Source: Gordonia sp. PP30
GTDB taxonomy: Bacteria; Actinomycetota; Actinomycetes; Mycobacteriales; Mycobacteriaceae
Direction of reading: 5' to 3'
Assembly: GCF_023100845.1 (NCBI RefSeq)
Contig: NZ_CP095864.1
Span: forward strand, 1,612,001-1,676,000
Length of the DNA stretch: 64,000 bases
The stretch's first letter is position 1. Every line of letters starts with the position of its first letter. The notes beneath the pieces are model-generated. The model worked only from the letters and a program-made list of their open reading frames with translations, was not told the origin of the DNA and did not search any database. Shown piece by piece: positions 42,813 to 53,256 of the stretch. Made by a program: the position numbers and the translations under genes.

Positions 42813-42843
42813 TTTTCGCCGGTTGAATGCGCTGGTGAGAGGG

Positions 42844-42873
42844 GTGACTCACCGTTCTACCAGTGGGTATACT
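42844..42873 (+). promoter_or_regulatory. promoter of fas
   Basis: GTGACT (42844-42849), 18-bp spacer, TATACT (42868-42873). TATACT is a near-consensus sigma-A -10. Confidence 0.6.
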
Positions 42874-42886
42874 GCGAGGTCGCGGT

Positions 42887-42912
42887 CAAACATGAGGAAA
42901 GCCTCACATTTG
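42887..42912. promoter_or_regulatory. imperfect dyad in the fas leader
   Basis: CAAACATGAGG - AAAG - CCTCACATTTG: 11-bp arms with 9 matches, just downstream of the expected start of transcription. A candidate repressor or activator site (a FasR-type regulator is known for mycobacterial fas, but I cannot confirm the site). Confidence 0.45.
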
Positions 42913-42982
42913 CGTGTCATGATGGGGCGGTCGACGACGACCCACGCCGACCGCCTACGACCGCTCATTTTCAGGAGAGCCT

Positions 42983-45900
42983 GTGACCCTCGACCAGTTC
43001 CGTTCCCGTCAGCGCCACGAACGCCCCGCCGCACCGGAACCGAGCCTGCTCGATCGTCTCGCCGCCGGTGAGGCCTACGCCGTCAGCTTCGGTGGACAGG
43101 GCGGCGCCTGGCTGCCGACGTTCACCGAAGCGGTGATCGACGCCGATCTGGAAGCGCCGATGGCGGAGGTCCTGGAGTCGGTGCGCGCGATGCTCGCGCC
43201 GGTCGCCGAGGACCTGGCGCGTGCGGGCACGCTGCCGTTCACCCCGCTCACCTGGATGCACGACCTCGACGAGGACCGCCCGGTGCCCAGCGATGCCGAC
43301 CTCGCCGAGGTCACCGTGTCGCTGCCGGGTGTGCTCCTGAGCCAGCTCGCGGTGATCGCCTCGGTCACCAAGCAGGGCCTGGACACGGCGGTGGTCCCGC
43401 CGATCGCCGTCGTCGGACACTCGCAGGGCGTTCTGGCCACCGAGGCGCTGCCGGCCGGCGATCAGCAGCGCGACGCCGACGACGCGCAGCTCCTGGTGCT
43501 GGCCCAGTTGATCGGTGCGGCCGCCGCGCTCACCGCGCGCCGCCGCGGTCTGACCGGCACCGCCGACTCCTCGCCGATGCTCTCCGTCTCGCAGGTCGCT
43601 CCGCAGGACATCGAGGTGCTGCTGGCGCAGTACGTGACGGCACTGCCCGCCGATCAGCGGATCGGTGCGCCGGCCGTCGCCGTGCACAACGGCCGTCGCG
43701 CCGTCGTCATCTCCGGCGCCCCCCGTCACCTGGCCGCGTTCGCGATCCTGTGCGAGGAGAAGGCCGCGGTCGCGGCCGACGAGCACAAGCGGAAGCTGAC
43801 CGGCGGCAGCCCCTTCGCACCCGTCTTCGAGAACGTCATGACGACCGTGCCGTTCCACCACCCCGACATGGCCCCGGCGATCGCCCTGGTGACCGACTGG
43901 GCGCAGCGCTGCGGCCTCGACCCGGCGCTCGCGCACCGCTACGCCTCCGCGATCCTGGTGGAGCCCGTCGACTGGGTCTCGCAGGTCGGCGAGGTCGTGG
44001 CCAGCGGCGCACGCTGGCTGCTCGACTTCGGGCCGTCAGACCTGGCCACCCGCCTGGCGTCGTCGCTGGTCCGCGGGCAGGGCGTCGGCGCCGTGCCGGT
44101 CGCCACCCGCGGCGGACAGCGCAACCTCTTCGTCCCGGGCAACGTCCCGGAGGTGTCGGCACCGTGGGCGCTCTACGCGCCGCGTCTGGCCGAGCTGCCG
44201 GACGGCCGCGTCGTCGTCGACACCCCGTTCACCCGGCTGACCGGACGGTCGCCGATGATGCTCGCCGGCATGACCCCGACCACGGTCGACCCGGCCATCG
44301 TGGCCGCCGCGGCCAACGCCGGTCACTGGTCGGAGCTGGCCGGTGGCGGCCAGGTGACCGAGGCGATCTTCGCCGAGAACGTCGAGCGACTCACCGCGCT
44401 CCTCGAGCCGGGCCGCGAGGTGCAGTTCAACTCGCTGTTCCTCGATCCCTACCTCTGGAAGCTGCAGCTCGGCGGCAAGCGGCTGGTGCAGAAGGCACGC
44501 GCCGCCGGCGCCCCGATCGACGGCGTGATCATCACCGCGGGCATCCCCGAGCTGGAGGAGGCCGTCGACCTGGTCCACGAGCTCAACGAGGCGCAGCTGC
44601 ACTACGTGGCGTTCAAGCCCGGCACCGTCGACCAGATCCGCTCGGTGATCCGGATCGCCACCGAGGTGCCGGAGTTCCCGGTGATCGTGCAGATCGAGGG
44701 CGGCCGCGCCGGTGGACACCATTCGTGGGAAGACCTGGACGACCTGCTGCTGTCGACCTACGGCGCGCTGCGTGACCGACCCAACGTGGTGCTCTGCGTC
44801 GGTGGCGGCATCGGCACGCCCGAGCGCGCCGCGGACTACCTGACCGGCGAGTGGGCCGCCCGCCACGGCTACCCGCTGATGCCGCTGGACGGCATCCTGA
44901 TCGGCACCGCCGCGATGGCCACCCTGGAGGCCACCACCGCACCCGAGGTGAAGCAGCTGCTGGTCGAGACCGCCGGCTGCGAGGACTGGATCGGCGCCGG
45001 TCACAGCGAGGCCGGCATGGCTTCCGGGCGCAGCCAGCTCGGCGCCGACATCCACGAGATCGACAACACCGCCTCCCGCTGCGGCCGCCTCCTCGACGAC
45101 GTCGCCGGTGATGCCGAGGCCGTCGCCGAGCGTCGCGACGAGATCATCGCCGCGATGGCCGGCACCGCCAAGCCGTACTTCGGCGATGTCGACACCATGA
45201 CCTACCGGCAGTGGCTCACCCGCTACGCCGACCTCTCGGTGGGACCGGCCGACGCCGACCCGCTGCCCTGGGCGGACATCACCTGGGCGCAACGCTTCAC
45301 CGACATGTGCCGCCGCACCGAGGCCCGGATGAACGACCTCGACTCGGGAACCTTCGTCTCGCTGTTCGACGGCGACGTCGACAGCCCGCACGCCGCGATC
45401 CTCGCGCTGGCGGCCGCCTACCCAGCGATCGACGACGACATCCTGCACCCGGCCGACGTCGCCTTCTTCCTGGAGCTGTGCCGGACCCCGGGCAAGCCCG
45501 TCAACTTCGTGCCGGTGATCGACAAGGACGTCCGGCGCTGGTGGCGCAGCGACTCGCTGTGGCAGGCGCACGACGCCCGCTACCGCGCCGACGAGGTCTG
45601 CATCATCCCGGGACCGGTCGCCGTCGCCGGCATCACCGAAGCGAACGAGCCGGTCGGGGATCTGCTGAACCGCTTCGAGGCGCACACCGTCGACCAGCTC
45701 AAGCAGGCCGGCGAGCACGTCTGGCCGGCCGACGCCCGCCGTCGCACCGGGACCGTGCCGTCGGCCGGAGCGATCACCGTGCTGCTGGAGTCGGTCGACG
45801 TCTCCTGGGCTGGGCGCATCGTCGCCAACCCGATCGCGCTGCTCGGCGACCTCGACGCCTGGGAGGTGTACGACGGCCAGGTGGCCGATCACGGGCCCAC

Positions 45901-48900
45901 CGGCGCACGACTGACCCGGCTGTCCGACGAGGGCGCACTGCCCGCGTCGTTCGAGCTGGCCGTGCCGGTGTCCGGCACGCACGTCCGTATTCCGCTGGCC
46001 GTGGACGCCTCGGTGCTCGACGGCGGCGTGCCGCGCGTCGGCGTCGACGAGGCCGCCACCGCCATGCGCGAGCTGCTGACCGTCGCCGCCGGTGGTTCGC
46101 TGGCCGCGATCGACGCGGGCGCCGCCACCGTCACGGTCGCCTGGCAGGCCGACTCGGTCGCCGATCACAGCGGTGTCACCGCGGCCACGCTGCCGCGCAA
46201 CCTGACTCCCGTCACGCCGGCCATGCCGCTCGGCTTCGCCGTGCCGGACACCCTGGTCACCACGTGCTGGCCCGCCGTGTTCAGCGTCATCGGCGCCGCG
46301 ACCACCGACGCCGGACTCCCGGTGGTGGAGGGTCTCCTCGACCTGGTCCACCTGGATCATGCGATCGAGCTGACCGGCGACATCCCGGCGTCGGACACCG
46401 AGCTGACCGTGACCGCGCGACTCGGCGGGGTCTACGACAGCGCCGTCGGCCGCGTCGTCGAAGTGACCGCCACCGTGGAGCAGGCCGACGGCGCACCGGT
46501 CGCGACCCTGCACGAGCGCTTCGCCATCCGCGGCCGTTCCGGTGACGCCGACCTGGCCGATCCGCTGCGCGCCGGCGGCGCGCCGGACGACGAGCGCACC
46601 GGAACCCGCAAGCACGTCCGGACCGCGACCGTCACGGCGCCGGAGCACATGGGCGGCTTCGCCGTCGTCTCCGGCGACCGCAACCCGATCCACGTCGATG
46701 CGCTGGCCGCGAAGCTGGCCGGCCTCGGCGACCCGATCGTGCACGGCATGTGGCTGTCGGCCGCCGCGCAGCAGGTGGTGACCGCCGCCGACCGGGACAA
46801 CCCGGTGCCCAGCGCCCGCGCGATCCGCGGCTGGACCGCCCGCTTCCTCGGCATGGTCCGCCTCGGTGACGAGATCACCATCCGCGTCGACCGGGTCGGC
46901 ATGGACGCCGGACGCGACGTGATCGAGGTGACCGCCAAGGTCGGCGACGACCTGGTGATGGCCGCGACCGCGCTGCTCGACGCCCCGCGCACCGTGTACG
47001 CCTTCCCCGGCCAGGGCATCCAGAGCAAGGGGATGGGCCTCGAGGCGCGCTCGCGGAGCAAGGCCGCCCGCGCCGTGTGGGATCGCGCCGACGCGCACAC
47101 CCGCGAGGCTCTCGGCTTCTCGATCCTGGCGGTGGTCCGCGACAACCCGACCACCCTGATCGCGAACGGCGAGACCTACCACCACCCCGACGGCGTGCTG
47201 TTCCTGACCCAGTTCACACAGGTCGCGATGGCGACGCTGGGTGTCGCGCAGGTCGCCGAACTGCGTGAGGCCGGTGGCTTCGTCGAGGGTGCCATCACCT
47301 GCGGCCACTCGGTCGGTGAGTACAACGCCCTCGCCGCGTGCGCCGGGGTGCTGCCGCTGGAGGCCGTCCTGGAGGTCGTGTTCCAGCGTGGCTCGGCGAT
47401 GCACCACCTGGTGCCGCGTGACGAGAAGGGTCGCAGCGACTACCGCATGGCCGCGATCCGGCCGAGCCAGTTCGGGCTCGCCGACGCCGACGTGACCGGT
47501 TTCGTCGCCGAGATCGCCGACCAGGCCGGGGAGTACCTCGAGGTGGTGAACCTGAACCTCCTCGGTTCCCAGTACGCCATCGCGGGCACCGTCCGCGGGC
47601 TGGAGGCGCTGGAGACCGAGATCGTGCGCCGGGTCGCCGAATTCGGTGGCAAGCGCGCCTTCATCCTGGTGCCGGGCATCGACGTGCCCTTCCACTCGAC
47701 GGTGCTGCGCGCCGGGGTGCCGGAGTTCCGCGGCAAGCTCGATGAGCTGCTGCCCGCCGACATCGACCCGGACATCCTGGTCGGCCGCTACATCCCGAAC
47801 CTGGTTCCGCGCCTGTTCAATCTGGAGCGCGAGTTCGTCCAGGAGATCGCCGATCTGGTGCCCTCCGAGCCGCTGGACGCGGTGCTGGCGGACTGGGACT
47901 CGTGGTCCTCGCGCCCGGGTGACCTGACCCGCGTGATGCTGATCGAGCTGCTGGCCTGGCAGTTCGCCAGTCCGGTGCGCTGGATCGAGACGCAGGATCT
48001 GCTGTTCTCGCCGCCGGAGGCCGGCGGTCTGGGGACCCAGCGTTTCGTGGAGGTCGGCGTCAAGACCGCGCCGACCATCACCGGCCTGGCCCGCAACACC
48101 CTGAAGCTGCCGCAGTACGCGGCATCGACGGCCGAACTCCTCAACGCCGAGGCCGACGCGCTGCTGCTCACCGGGCAGGACCAGGGCGCCGAGCCCGAGC
48201 CCGACGTCGCCGACGAGGCCCCGGCCGCCGAGGCCGCTCCCGCGGCATCGGCTCCGGCCGCGGCGCCCGCCGCAGCCGCCCCGGCCGCGGCCGCCGGTCC
48301 GCGCCCCGCCGACATCGCGTTCGGTCCGTCCGACGCGGTCCGGTCGGTGATCGCCCTGTGGACCAAGATGCGGCCGGACCAGATCGGTGCCGTCGACACC
48401 ATCGAGGCACTGTGCGACGGCGTGTCGTCGCGCCGCAACCAGCTCCTGCTCGACGTCGGCGCCGAACTCGGGCTCGGCGCGATCGACGGCGCTGCCGAGG
48501 CGGACATGACCGCTCTCGCCACCACCGTCGACTCGCTGGCCCGCGGCTACCGGCCGCTCGGCGACGTGCTCACCGACGCGGTCGGCGATCAGTTCCGCAA
48601 GATCGCCGGTCCGCTGGGCAAGCGCCAGTCGTACGTGACCGACCGGGTCACCGGTGCCTGGCAGCTCGGATCGGGCTGGGCCCTGCACACCCTCGTCGCG
48701 CTGGCGCTGGGCACCCGCGAGGGCGCCTCGGTGCGCGGCGGTGACCTCGGTGACCTGCTCGACGGTCCGGTCGCCAACGCCGAGGCCCTCGACGCGGTGA
48801 TCGACCGCGCCGTCCGCGGTGTCGGTGCGGCCCGCGGGATCGCGGTGGAGTTGCCGGTGGCCGCCGGCGGTGGCGGTGCCACCGTCGACGCCGCCGCCCT

Positions 48901-51900
48901 CGGCGAGTTCGCCGACCAGATCACCGGCCCGGACGGCGTGCTGGCCGCGACCGCGCAGACCATCCTGGCCAAGCTCGGTCTCACCGACACCTCGTCGGCC
49001 CCGGAGGCCGATCCGGAGGCCGGCGCGCTGGCCGACCGGGTCAGTGCCGAACTGGGCGCCGACTGGGCGCGCACCGTGGCACCGGTGTTCGACGAAGAAC
49101 GTGCCGTGCTGATCGATGATCGCTGGGCGTCGGCCCGCGAGGATCTGGCGCTGCTGTGGCTCACCGACGCCGAGGAGCTTTCGGCCGAGGCGGCCCGCTT
49201 CACCGCGGCCGGGGAGACCGTCGCCGCACACGCGCGGTGGTGGGAGAACCGGGCCGCGGTCGAGGGCCGGCCGGCCCACGCGGAGCTGTACGCCGCGATC
49301 GCCGACGCCGCCGTCAGCGCGGAACCCGGCGCGTTCGCCGGCGACATCGCGGTGGTGACCGGTGCGTCGGCGGGCTCGATCGCCGCGGCCGTGGCCGGTG
49401 AACTGCTGGCCGGCGGCGCCACCGTCGTCGCGACCACGTCGCGGCTGAACTCCGAGCGCCTGGCGTTCTACAAGAAGCTGTACCGCGACCACGCCCGGAC
49501 CGGCGCGGCGCTCTGGGTGCTGCCGGCCAACATGGCGTCGTACACCGACGTCGACGCCCTGACCGAGTGGCTCGGCTCCGAGCAGACGGAGAACCTCGGT
49601 GCGAGCACCGCCGTCGTGAAGCCGGCGATGCGGCCCACGCTGCTGTTCCCGTTCGCCGCGCCGCGCGTCGCCGGTGACCTCACCGACGCCGGTGCGCGCG
49701 CCGAGCTGGAGATGAAGGTGCTGCTGTGGTCGGTCGAACGGCTGATCGCCGGGCTGTCCGAGATCGGCGCCGACCACGACATCGCCGGGCGGCTGCACGT
49801 GGTGCTGCCGGGCTCGCCCAACCGCGGCATGTTCGGCGGCGACGGCGCCTACGGCGAGAGCAAGGCCGCGCTCGACGCGCTGGTCAAGCGCTGGAGCGCC
49901 GAGGACTCGTGGAGCGGTCGCACCAGCCTGGCGCACGTCCTGATCGGCTGGGTGCGCGGCACCGGGCTGATGGGCGGCAACGACGTGCTGGTCGAGGCCG
50001 TCGAGAAGGCCGGTGTGCGCACCTGGAGCACACAGGAGATGGCCGAGCAGCTGATCGGGCTGTGCAGCGCCGAGCAGCGTGCGGCCGCGCGGATCGCCCC
50101 GGTGGAGGCCGACTTCACCGGCGGCCTCGGTGAGGCCACCCTCGACATGAAGGCCCTCGCCGAGGAGGCCCAGCAGGCCGCGGCCGCCGCCACGGCCGAC
50201 GACGCCGTCGAGGACGGCGTCGAGGTCGCCGCGCTGCCCGCACCGGCCCGCGCGGCCACCGGACACCGGATCGACTGGCCCGAGCTGAACGCCCGGCCGG
50301 AGGATCTGGTCGTGATCGTGGGCGCCGGCGAGGTCGGCCCGTACGGCTCGGCCCGCACCCGCTTCGAGATGGAGGTGGACGAGAAGCTCTCCGCCGCAGG
50401 CGTGCTGGAGCTCGCCTGGACGACCGGCCTGATCCAGTGGGACACCGCGCCGAAGCCGGGCTGGTACGACGTCGAGACCGGTGACCCGGTCGCCGAGTCG
50501 GACATCGCCGAGCGCTATCACGACGCGGTTCTGGAGCGCTGCGGCATCCGCCGCTACGCCGATGAGGGCGCGATGACCGACAACACCGCACCGCTGCTGG
50601 AGTCGGTGTTCCTGGACGAGGACCTGAGCTTCTCGGTGCCGTCGGAGGCGCAGGCCCGCGCGTTCGCCGCCGCCGATCCCGAGCGCACCCGGGTGACGCC
50701 GAACGAGGCCACCGGCGACTGGACCGTCACCAGGCTGGCCGGGACCGAGATCCGGGTGCCGCGCCGCTTCGCCCTGTCACGGACCGTCGGCGGGCAGATC
50801 CCGACCGGCTTCGACCCGGTCCGGTGGGGCGTCTCGCCCGACATGGCCGAGTCGGTGGACCGGGTGGCCCTGTGGAACCTGGTCGCCACCGTCGACGCGT
50901 TCCTGACCGCCGGCTTCAGCCCGGCCGAACTGATGCGCTGGGTGCACCCGGGACTGGTGGCCAACACGCAGGGCACCGGCATGGGTGGCATGACCTCGAT
51001 GCGCTCGCTGTACGTCGACACCCTGCTGGGTGAGGCCAAGGCGAACGACATCCTGCAGGAAGCACTGCCGAACGTGGTCGCGGCGCACGTCGTGCAGTCG
51101 TACATCGGCTCGTACGGCGCGATGATCCACCCCGTCGCGGCCTGTGCGACGGCGGCGGTCTCGGTCGAGGAGGGCGTCGACAAGATCCGTCTGGGCAAGG
51201 CGCTGTTCGCCGTCGCCGGCGGCTTCGACGACCTCGGCATCGAGGGGATCGTGGGCTTCGGCGACATGTCGGCCACCGCGGACTCGGCCAAGATGGCGGC
51301 CAAGGGGATCGACGAGCGCCGCTTCTCCCGCGCCAACGACCGGCGCCGCGGCGGCTTCGTCGAATCGGCGGGCGGCGGCACGGTGCTGCTGGCCCGCGGG
51401 GACGTGGCCGCGCAGATGGGCCTGCCCGTCCTGGGCGTGGTCGCCTGGGCGCAGAGCTTCGGTGACGGCGTGCACACCTCGATTCCGGCTCCGGGTCTCG
51501 GTGCGCTCGGCGCGGCTCGCGGGGCGGGCAGCTCGCCGCTGGCGAACTCACTCGCCACTCTGGGCGTCTCGGCCGACGACGTGGCCGTCGTGTCCAAGCA
51601 CGACACCTCGACCCGCGCCAACGATCCGAACGAGTCCGAGCTGCACGAGCGGCTCGCGTCGGCGATCGGGCGCAGCGACGGTGCGCCGCTGTTCGTGGTG
51701 TCGCAGAAGTCGCTCACCGGTCACGCCAAGGGCGGTGCCGCCGCCTTCCAGCTGATCGGTCTGTGCCAGGTGCTCCGCGACGGGGTGATCCCGCCGAACC
51801 GCAGCCTCGACTGCGTCGACGAGAAGATGGCCGAGTATCCGCACCTGGTGTGGGCACGCGAGCCGCTGCGACTGGGGGAGCGCTTCCCGCTCAAGGCGGG

Positions 51901-52192
51901 CGTGCTGACCAGCCTCGGGTTCGGTCACGTGTCCGGTCTCGTCGCCGTCGTCCATCCGGAGGCCTTCCTGGCCACGCTGCCGGCGGCGGAGCGCGAGGAG
52001 TACCGGGCGCGGGCCGCCGAGCGGCTCCGCGAAGGACAGCAGCGGTTGCTGTCGGCGATGTGCGGCGTCGAACCGGCCTATCGCAGGCCGCCGAACAGGC
52101 GGTTCGACGAGGCGGTCGACGAGCACGACGCCGAGGCCGCGCTGCTGCTCGATCCGCAGGTCCGTCTCGACGCGGAGGGCGAGTACAAGTGA
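42983..52192 (+). CDS. fas: type I fatty acid synthase (single chain)
   Basis: 3069 residues, the mycobacterial FAS-I size. Domains in order with approximate positions: acetyltransferase (VVGHSQG, ~145), enoyl reductase (AGMTPTTVDPAIVAAAANAG, ~427), dehydratase (GDRNPIHVDALAAKLAGLGD, ~1231), malonyl/palmitoyl transferase (CGHSVGEYNALAACAGVL, ~1440), ACP (GVSSRRNQLLLDVGAELGLG, ~1812, with an Ala/Pro linker before it), ketoreductase (VVTGASAGS ~2124 and YGESKAALDAL ~2290), ketosynthase (Cys in ACATAAVSV ~2720; His in KHDTSTRANDPNE ~2873 and SLTGHAKGG ~2910). It makes C16-C26 acyl-CoA for lipids and mycolic acids. GTG start with GGAG upstream. acpS follows with a 4-base overlap. Confidence 0.97.
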   Translation: MTLDQFRSRQRHERPAAPEPSLLDRLAAGEAYAVSFGGQGGAWLPTFTEAVIDADLEAPMAEVLESVRAMLAPVAEDLARAGTLPFTPLTWMHDLDEDRPVPSDADLAEVTVSLPGVLLSQLAVIASVTKQGLDTAVVPPIAVVGHSQGVLATEALPAGDQQRDADDAQLLVLAQLIGAAAALTARRRGLTGTADSSPMLSVSQVAPQDIEVLLAQYVTALPADQRIGAPAVAVHNGRRAVVISGAPRHLAAFAILCEEKAAVAADEHKRKLTGGSPFAPVFENVMTTVPFHHPDMAPAIALVTDWAQRCGLDPALAHRYASAILVEPVDWVSQVGEVVASGARWLLDFGPSDLATRLASSLVRGQGVGAVPVATRGGQRNLFVPGNVPEVSAPWALYAPRLAELPDGRVVVDTPFTRLTGRSPMMLAGMTPTTVDPAIVAAAANAGHWSELAGGGQVTEAIFAENVERLTALLEPGREVQFNSLFLDPYLWKLQLGGKRLVQKARAAGAPIDGVIITAGIPELEEAVDLVHELNEAQLHYVAFKPGTVDQIRSVIRIATEVPEFPVIVQIEGGRAGGHHSWEDLDDLLLSTYGALRDRPNVVLCVGGGIGTPERAADYLTGEWAARHGYPLMPLDGILIGTAAMATLEATTAPEVKQLLVETAGCEDWIGAGHSEAGMASGRSQLGADIHEIDNTASRCGRLLDDVAGDAEAVAERRDEIIAAMAGTAKPYFGDVDTMTYRQWLTRYADLSVGPADADPLPWADITWAQRFTDMCRRTEARMNDLDSGTFVSLFDGDVDSPHAAILALAAAYPAIDDDILHPADVAFFLELCRTPGKPVNFVPVIDKDVRRWWRSDSLWQAHDARYRADEVCIIPGPVAVAGITEANEPVGDLLNRFEAHTVDQLKQAGEHVWPADARRRTGTVPSAGAITVLLESVDVSWAGRIVANPIALLGDLDAWEVYDGQVADHGPTGARLTRLSDEGALPASFELAVPVSGTHVRIPLAVDASVLDGGVPRVGVDEAATAMRELLTVAAGGSLAAIDAGAATVTVAWQADSVADHSGVTAATLPRNLTPVTPAMPLGFAVPDTLVTTCWPAVFSVIGAATTDAGLPVVEGLLDLVHLDHAIELTGDIPASDTELTVTARLGGVYDSAVGRVVEVTATVEQADGAPVATLHERFAIRGRSGDADLADPLRAGGAPDDERTGTRKHVRTATVTAPEHMGGFAVVSGDRNPIHVDALAAKLAGLGDPIVHGMWLSAAAQQVVTAADRDNPVPSARAIRGWTARFLGMVRLGDEITIRVDRVGMDAGRDVIEVTAKVGDDLVMAATALLDAPRTVYAFPGQGIQSKGMGLEARSRSKAARAVWDRADAHTREALGFSILAVVRDNPTTLIANGETYHHPDGVLFLTQFTQVAMATLGVAQVAELREAGGFVEGAITCGHSVGEYNALAACAGVLPLEAVLEVVFQRGSAMHHLVPRDEKGRSDYRMAAIRPSQFGLADADVTGFVAEIADQAGEYLEVVNLNLLGSQYAIAGTVRGLEALETEIVRRVAEFGGKRAFILVPGIDVPFHSTVLRAGVPEFRGKLDELLPADIDPDILVGRYIPNLVPRLFNLEREFVQEIADLVPSEPLDAVLADWDSWSSRPGDLTRVMLIELLAWQFASPVRWIETQDLLFSPPEAGGLGTQRFVEVGVKTAPTITGLARNTLKLPQYAASTAELLNAEADALLLTGQDQGAEPEPDVADEAPAAEAAPAASAPAAAPAAAAPAAAAGPRPADIAFGPSDAVRSVIALWTKMRPDQIGAVDTIEALCDGVSSRRNQLLLDVGAELGLGAIDGAAEADMTALATTVDSLARGYRPLGDVLTDAVGDQFRKIAGPLGKRQSYVTDRVTGAWQLGSGWALHTLVALALGTREGASVRGGDLGDLLDGPVANAEALDAVIDRAVRGVGAARGIAVELPVAAGGGGATVDAAALGEFADQITGPDGVLAATAQTILAKLGLTDTSSAPEADPEAGALADRVSAELGADWARTVAPVFDEERAVLIDDRWASAREDLALLWLTDAEELSAEAARFTAAGETVAAHARWWENRAAVEGRPAHAELYAAIADAAVSAEPGAFAGDIAVVTGASAGSIAAAVAGELLAGGATVVATTSRLNSERLAFYKKLYRDHARTGAALWVLPANMASYTDVDALTEWLGSEQTENLGASTAVVKPAMRPTLLFPFAAPRVAGDLTDAGARAELEMKVLLWSVERLIAGLSEIGADHDIAGRLHVVLPGSPNRGMFGGDGAYGESKAALDALVKRWSAEDSWSGRTSLAHVLIGWVRGTGLMGGNDVLVEAVEKAGVRTWSTQEMAEQLIGLCSAEQRAAARIAPVEADFTGGLGEATLDMKALAEEAQQAAAAATADDAVEDGVEVAALPAPARAATGHRIDWPELNARPEDLVVIVGAGEVGPYGSARTRFEMEVDEKLSAAGVLELAWTTGLIQWDTAPKPGWYDVETGDPVAESDIAERYHDAVLERCGIRRYADEGAMTDNTAPLLESVFLDEDLSFSVPSEAQARAFAAADPERTRVTPNEATGDWTVTRLAGTEIRVPRRFALSRTVGGQIPTGFDPVRWGVSPDMAESVDRVALWNLVATVDAFLTAGFSPAELMRWVHPGLVANTQGTGMGGMTSMRSLYVDTLLGEAKANDILQEALPNVVAAHVVQSYIGSYGAMIHPVAACATAAVSVEEGVDKIRLGKALFAVAGGFDDLGIEGIVGFGDMSATADSAKMAAKGIDERRFSRANDRRRGGFVESAGGGTVLLARGDVAAQMGLPVLGVVAWAQSFGDGVHTSIPAPGLGALGAARGAGSSPLANSLATLGVSADDVAVVSKHDTSTRANDPNESELHERLASAIGRSDGAPLFVVSQKSLTGHAKGGAAAFQLIGLCQVLRDGVIPPNRSLDCVDEKMAEYPHLVWAREPLRLGERFPLKAGVLTSLGFGHVSGLVAVVHPEAFLATLPAAEREEYRARAAERLREGQQRLLSAMCGVEPAYRRPPNRRFDEAVDEHDAEAALLLDPQVRLDAEGEYK

Positions 52193-52584
52193 GCGTGATC
52201 GGAGTCGGACTGGACATCGTCGATGTCACGGAGTTCGCCGCGCTGCTGGATCAGGCGGGATCGACCATGCAGATGGGTTTCCGGGTCTCCGAGCGCCGCG
52301 ACGCGGCGTCCCGGACCGGTGATCCGGCACGGCACCTCGCGGTCCGCTGGGCCGCTCGGGAAGCGGTGATCAAGGCGTGGTCGTCGAGCAGGTTCGCGCA
52401 GGCCCCGGTGCTGCCGGAGACCGCGGTGAACGATATCGAGGTCATCACCGACAACTGGGGACGCCCGCACGTCCGCCTGCACGGTGATCTGGCGAAGTAC
52501 CTCGCGGGGGTGAAGATTCACATCTCGCTGACGCACGACGGCTCGACGGCCGCCGCCGTGGCGATCCTGGAGGACGTGGACTGA
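52189..52584 (+). CDS. acpS: holo-[acyl-carrier-protein] synthase
   Basis: 131 residues. It attaches phosphopantetheine to the ACP domain of the FAS encoded just upstream. Conserved blocks: VIGVGLDIVDVTEFAALLD and RHLAVRWAAREAVIKAWSS (Mg-binding Glu and Lys), then ISLTHDGSTAAAVAILE. The GTG start overlaps the fas stop as GTGA, so enzyme and substrate are coupled. Matches the Rv2524c-Rv2523c arrangement. Confidence 0.95.
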   Translation: MSVIGVGLDIVDVTEFAALLDQAGSTMQMGFRVSERRDAASRTGDPARHLAVRWAAREAVIKAWSSSRFAQAPVLPETAVNDIEVITDNWGRPHVRLHGDLAKYLAGVKIHISLTHDGSTAAAVAILEDVD

Positions 52585-52600
52585 CCGTCCGTGCGCATGC

Positions 52601-53230
52601 TCAGCCGGCGCCCGCTGTCTCCTCGAGCAGCAGGTAGCCGGCGAGCATGCGTTTGAGCTCGTGCACGGTCTGGTCGTGGTCGTGCCCGTCTTGCACGGAG
52701 AAGCTCAGCAGTGAGTAGGCGGTGTGCACCAGCACCTGGGCCATCATCTCCCGGCGGGACCGCTGACTGGGCGTCAGCGGCGCGAGCAGGCGGGCCACCT
52801 GGGTGGCCAGCAGTCGCTCGTTGAGCGAGGCGGTGGCACGGGTGGCGGGCGTCGACTGCACGGCCAGCCAGACCGCGCGGCGGGACGGATCGGTGCGCCA
52901 CAGGGCGGCCAGGTGGTCGAGGAACTTCTCCAGCAGCGCGGGCCATTCCAGCGAGGGAATCTCCTCGGAGAACGCGGTCAGTTCGTCGCGCACCGAGGTG
53001 GTGTCGACGCGATCCAGCTCGCAGACGATCACATACTTGTTCGCGAAGTACTGGTAGAGCGTGCCGATCGGGACGTCCGCCCGCTGGGCGATCTGCTCGC
53101 AGGTCAGTGAGTCGAAGCCGACGTCGATCAGCACCTCCCGGGCCGCGGTGAGGATGTCGGTGAATTTGCGGCGGCTGCGTTCCTGTGTGGGCCGCTTGCG
53201 CGGCACCAGCGGCTCGGTGAGGTCGGGCAC
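52601..53230 (-). CDS. TetR-family transcriptional regulator
   Basis: 209 residues. HTH: ILTAAREVLIDVGFDSLTCE, then QIAQRADVPIGTLYQYFANK. The remainder is a TetR C-terminal domain. It is convergent with acpS (16 nt between stops). It is not similar to mycobacterial FasR at the N-terminus, so I do not assign fas control to it. No palindrome stands out near its GTG start. Target unknown; the neighbouring bcp gene (26 nt away, same strand, upstream) may form a unit with it. Confidence 0.87.
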   Translation of the reverse strand: MPDLTEPLVPRKRPTQERSRRKFTDILTAAREVLIDVGFDSLTCEQIAQRADVPIGTLYQYFANKYVIVCELDRVDTTSVRDELTAFSEEIPSLEWPALLEKFLDHLAALWRTDPSRRAVWLAVQSTPATRATASLNERLLATQVARLLAPLTPSQRSRREMMAQVLVHTAYSLLSFSVQDGHDHDQTVHELKRMLAGYLLLEETAGAG

Positions 53231-53256
53231 GGTGGCGGGTCGTGACTCGGCGGCCG

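Noticed and set aside
44036..50521. Open frame of more than 2000 codons on the minus strand, antisense to fas
   Set aside because: Low-complexity Arg/Gly/Val/Asp-rich translation with no domains, caused by codon bias of the high-GC fas gene on the other strand.
52601..53230. TetR gene beside acpS as the fas regulator FasR
   Set aside because: Its N-terminal sequence does not resemble mycobacterial FasR, and position alone is not enough.
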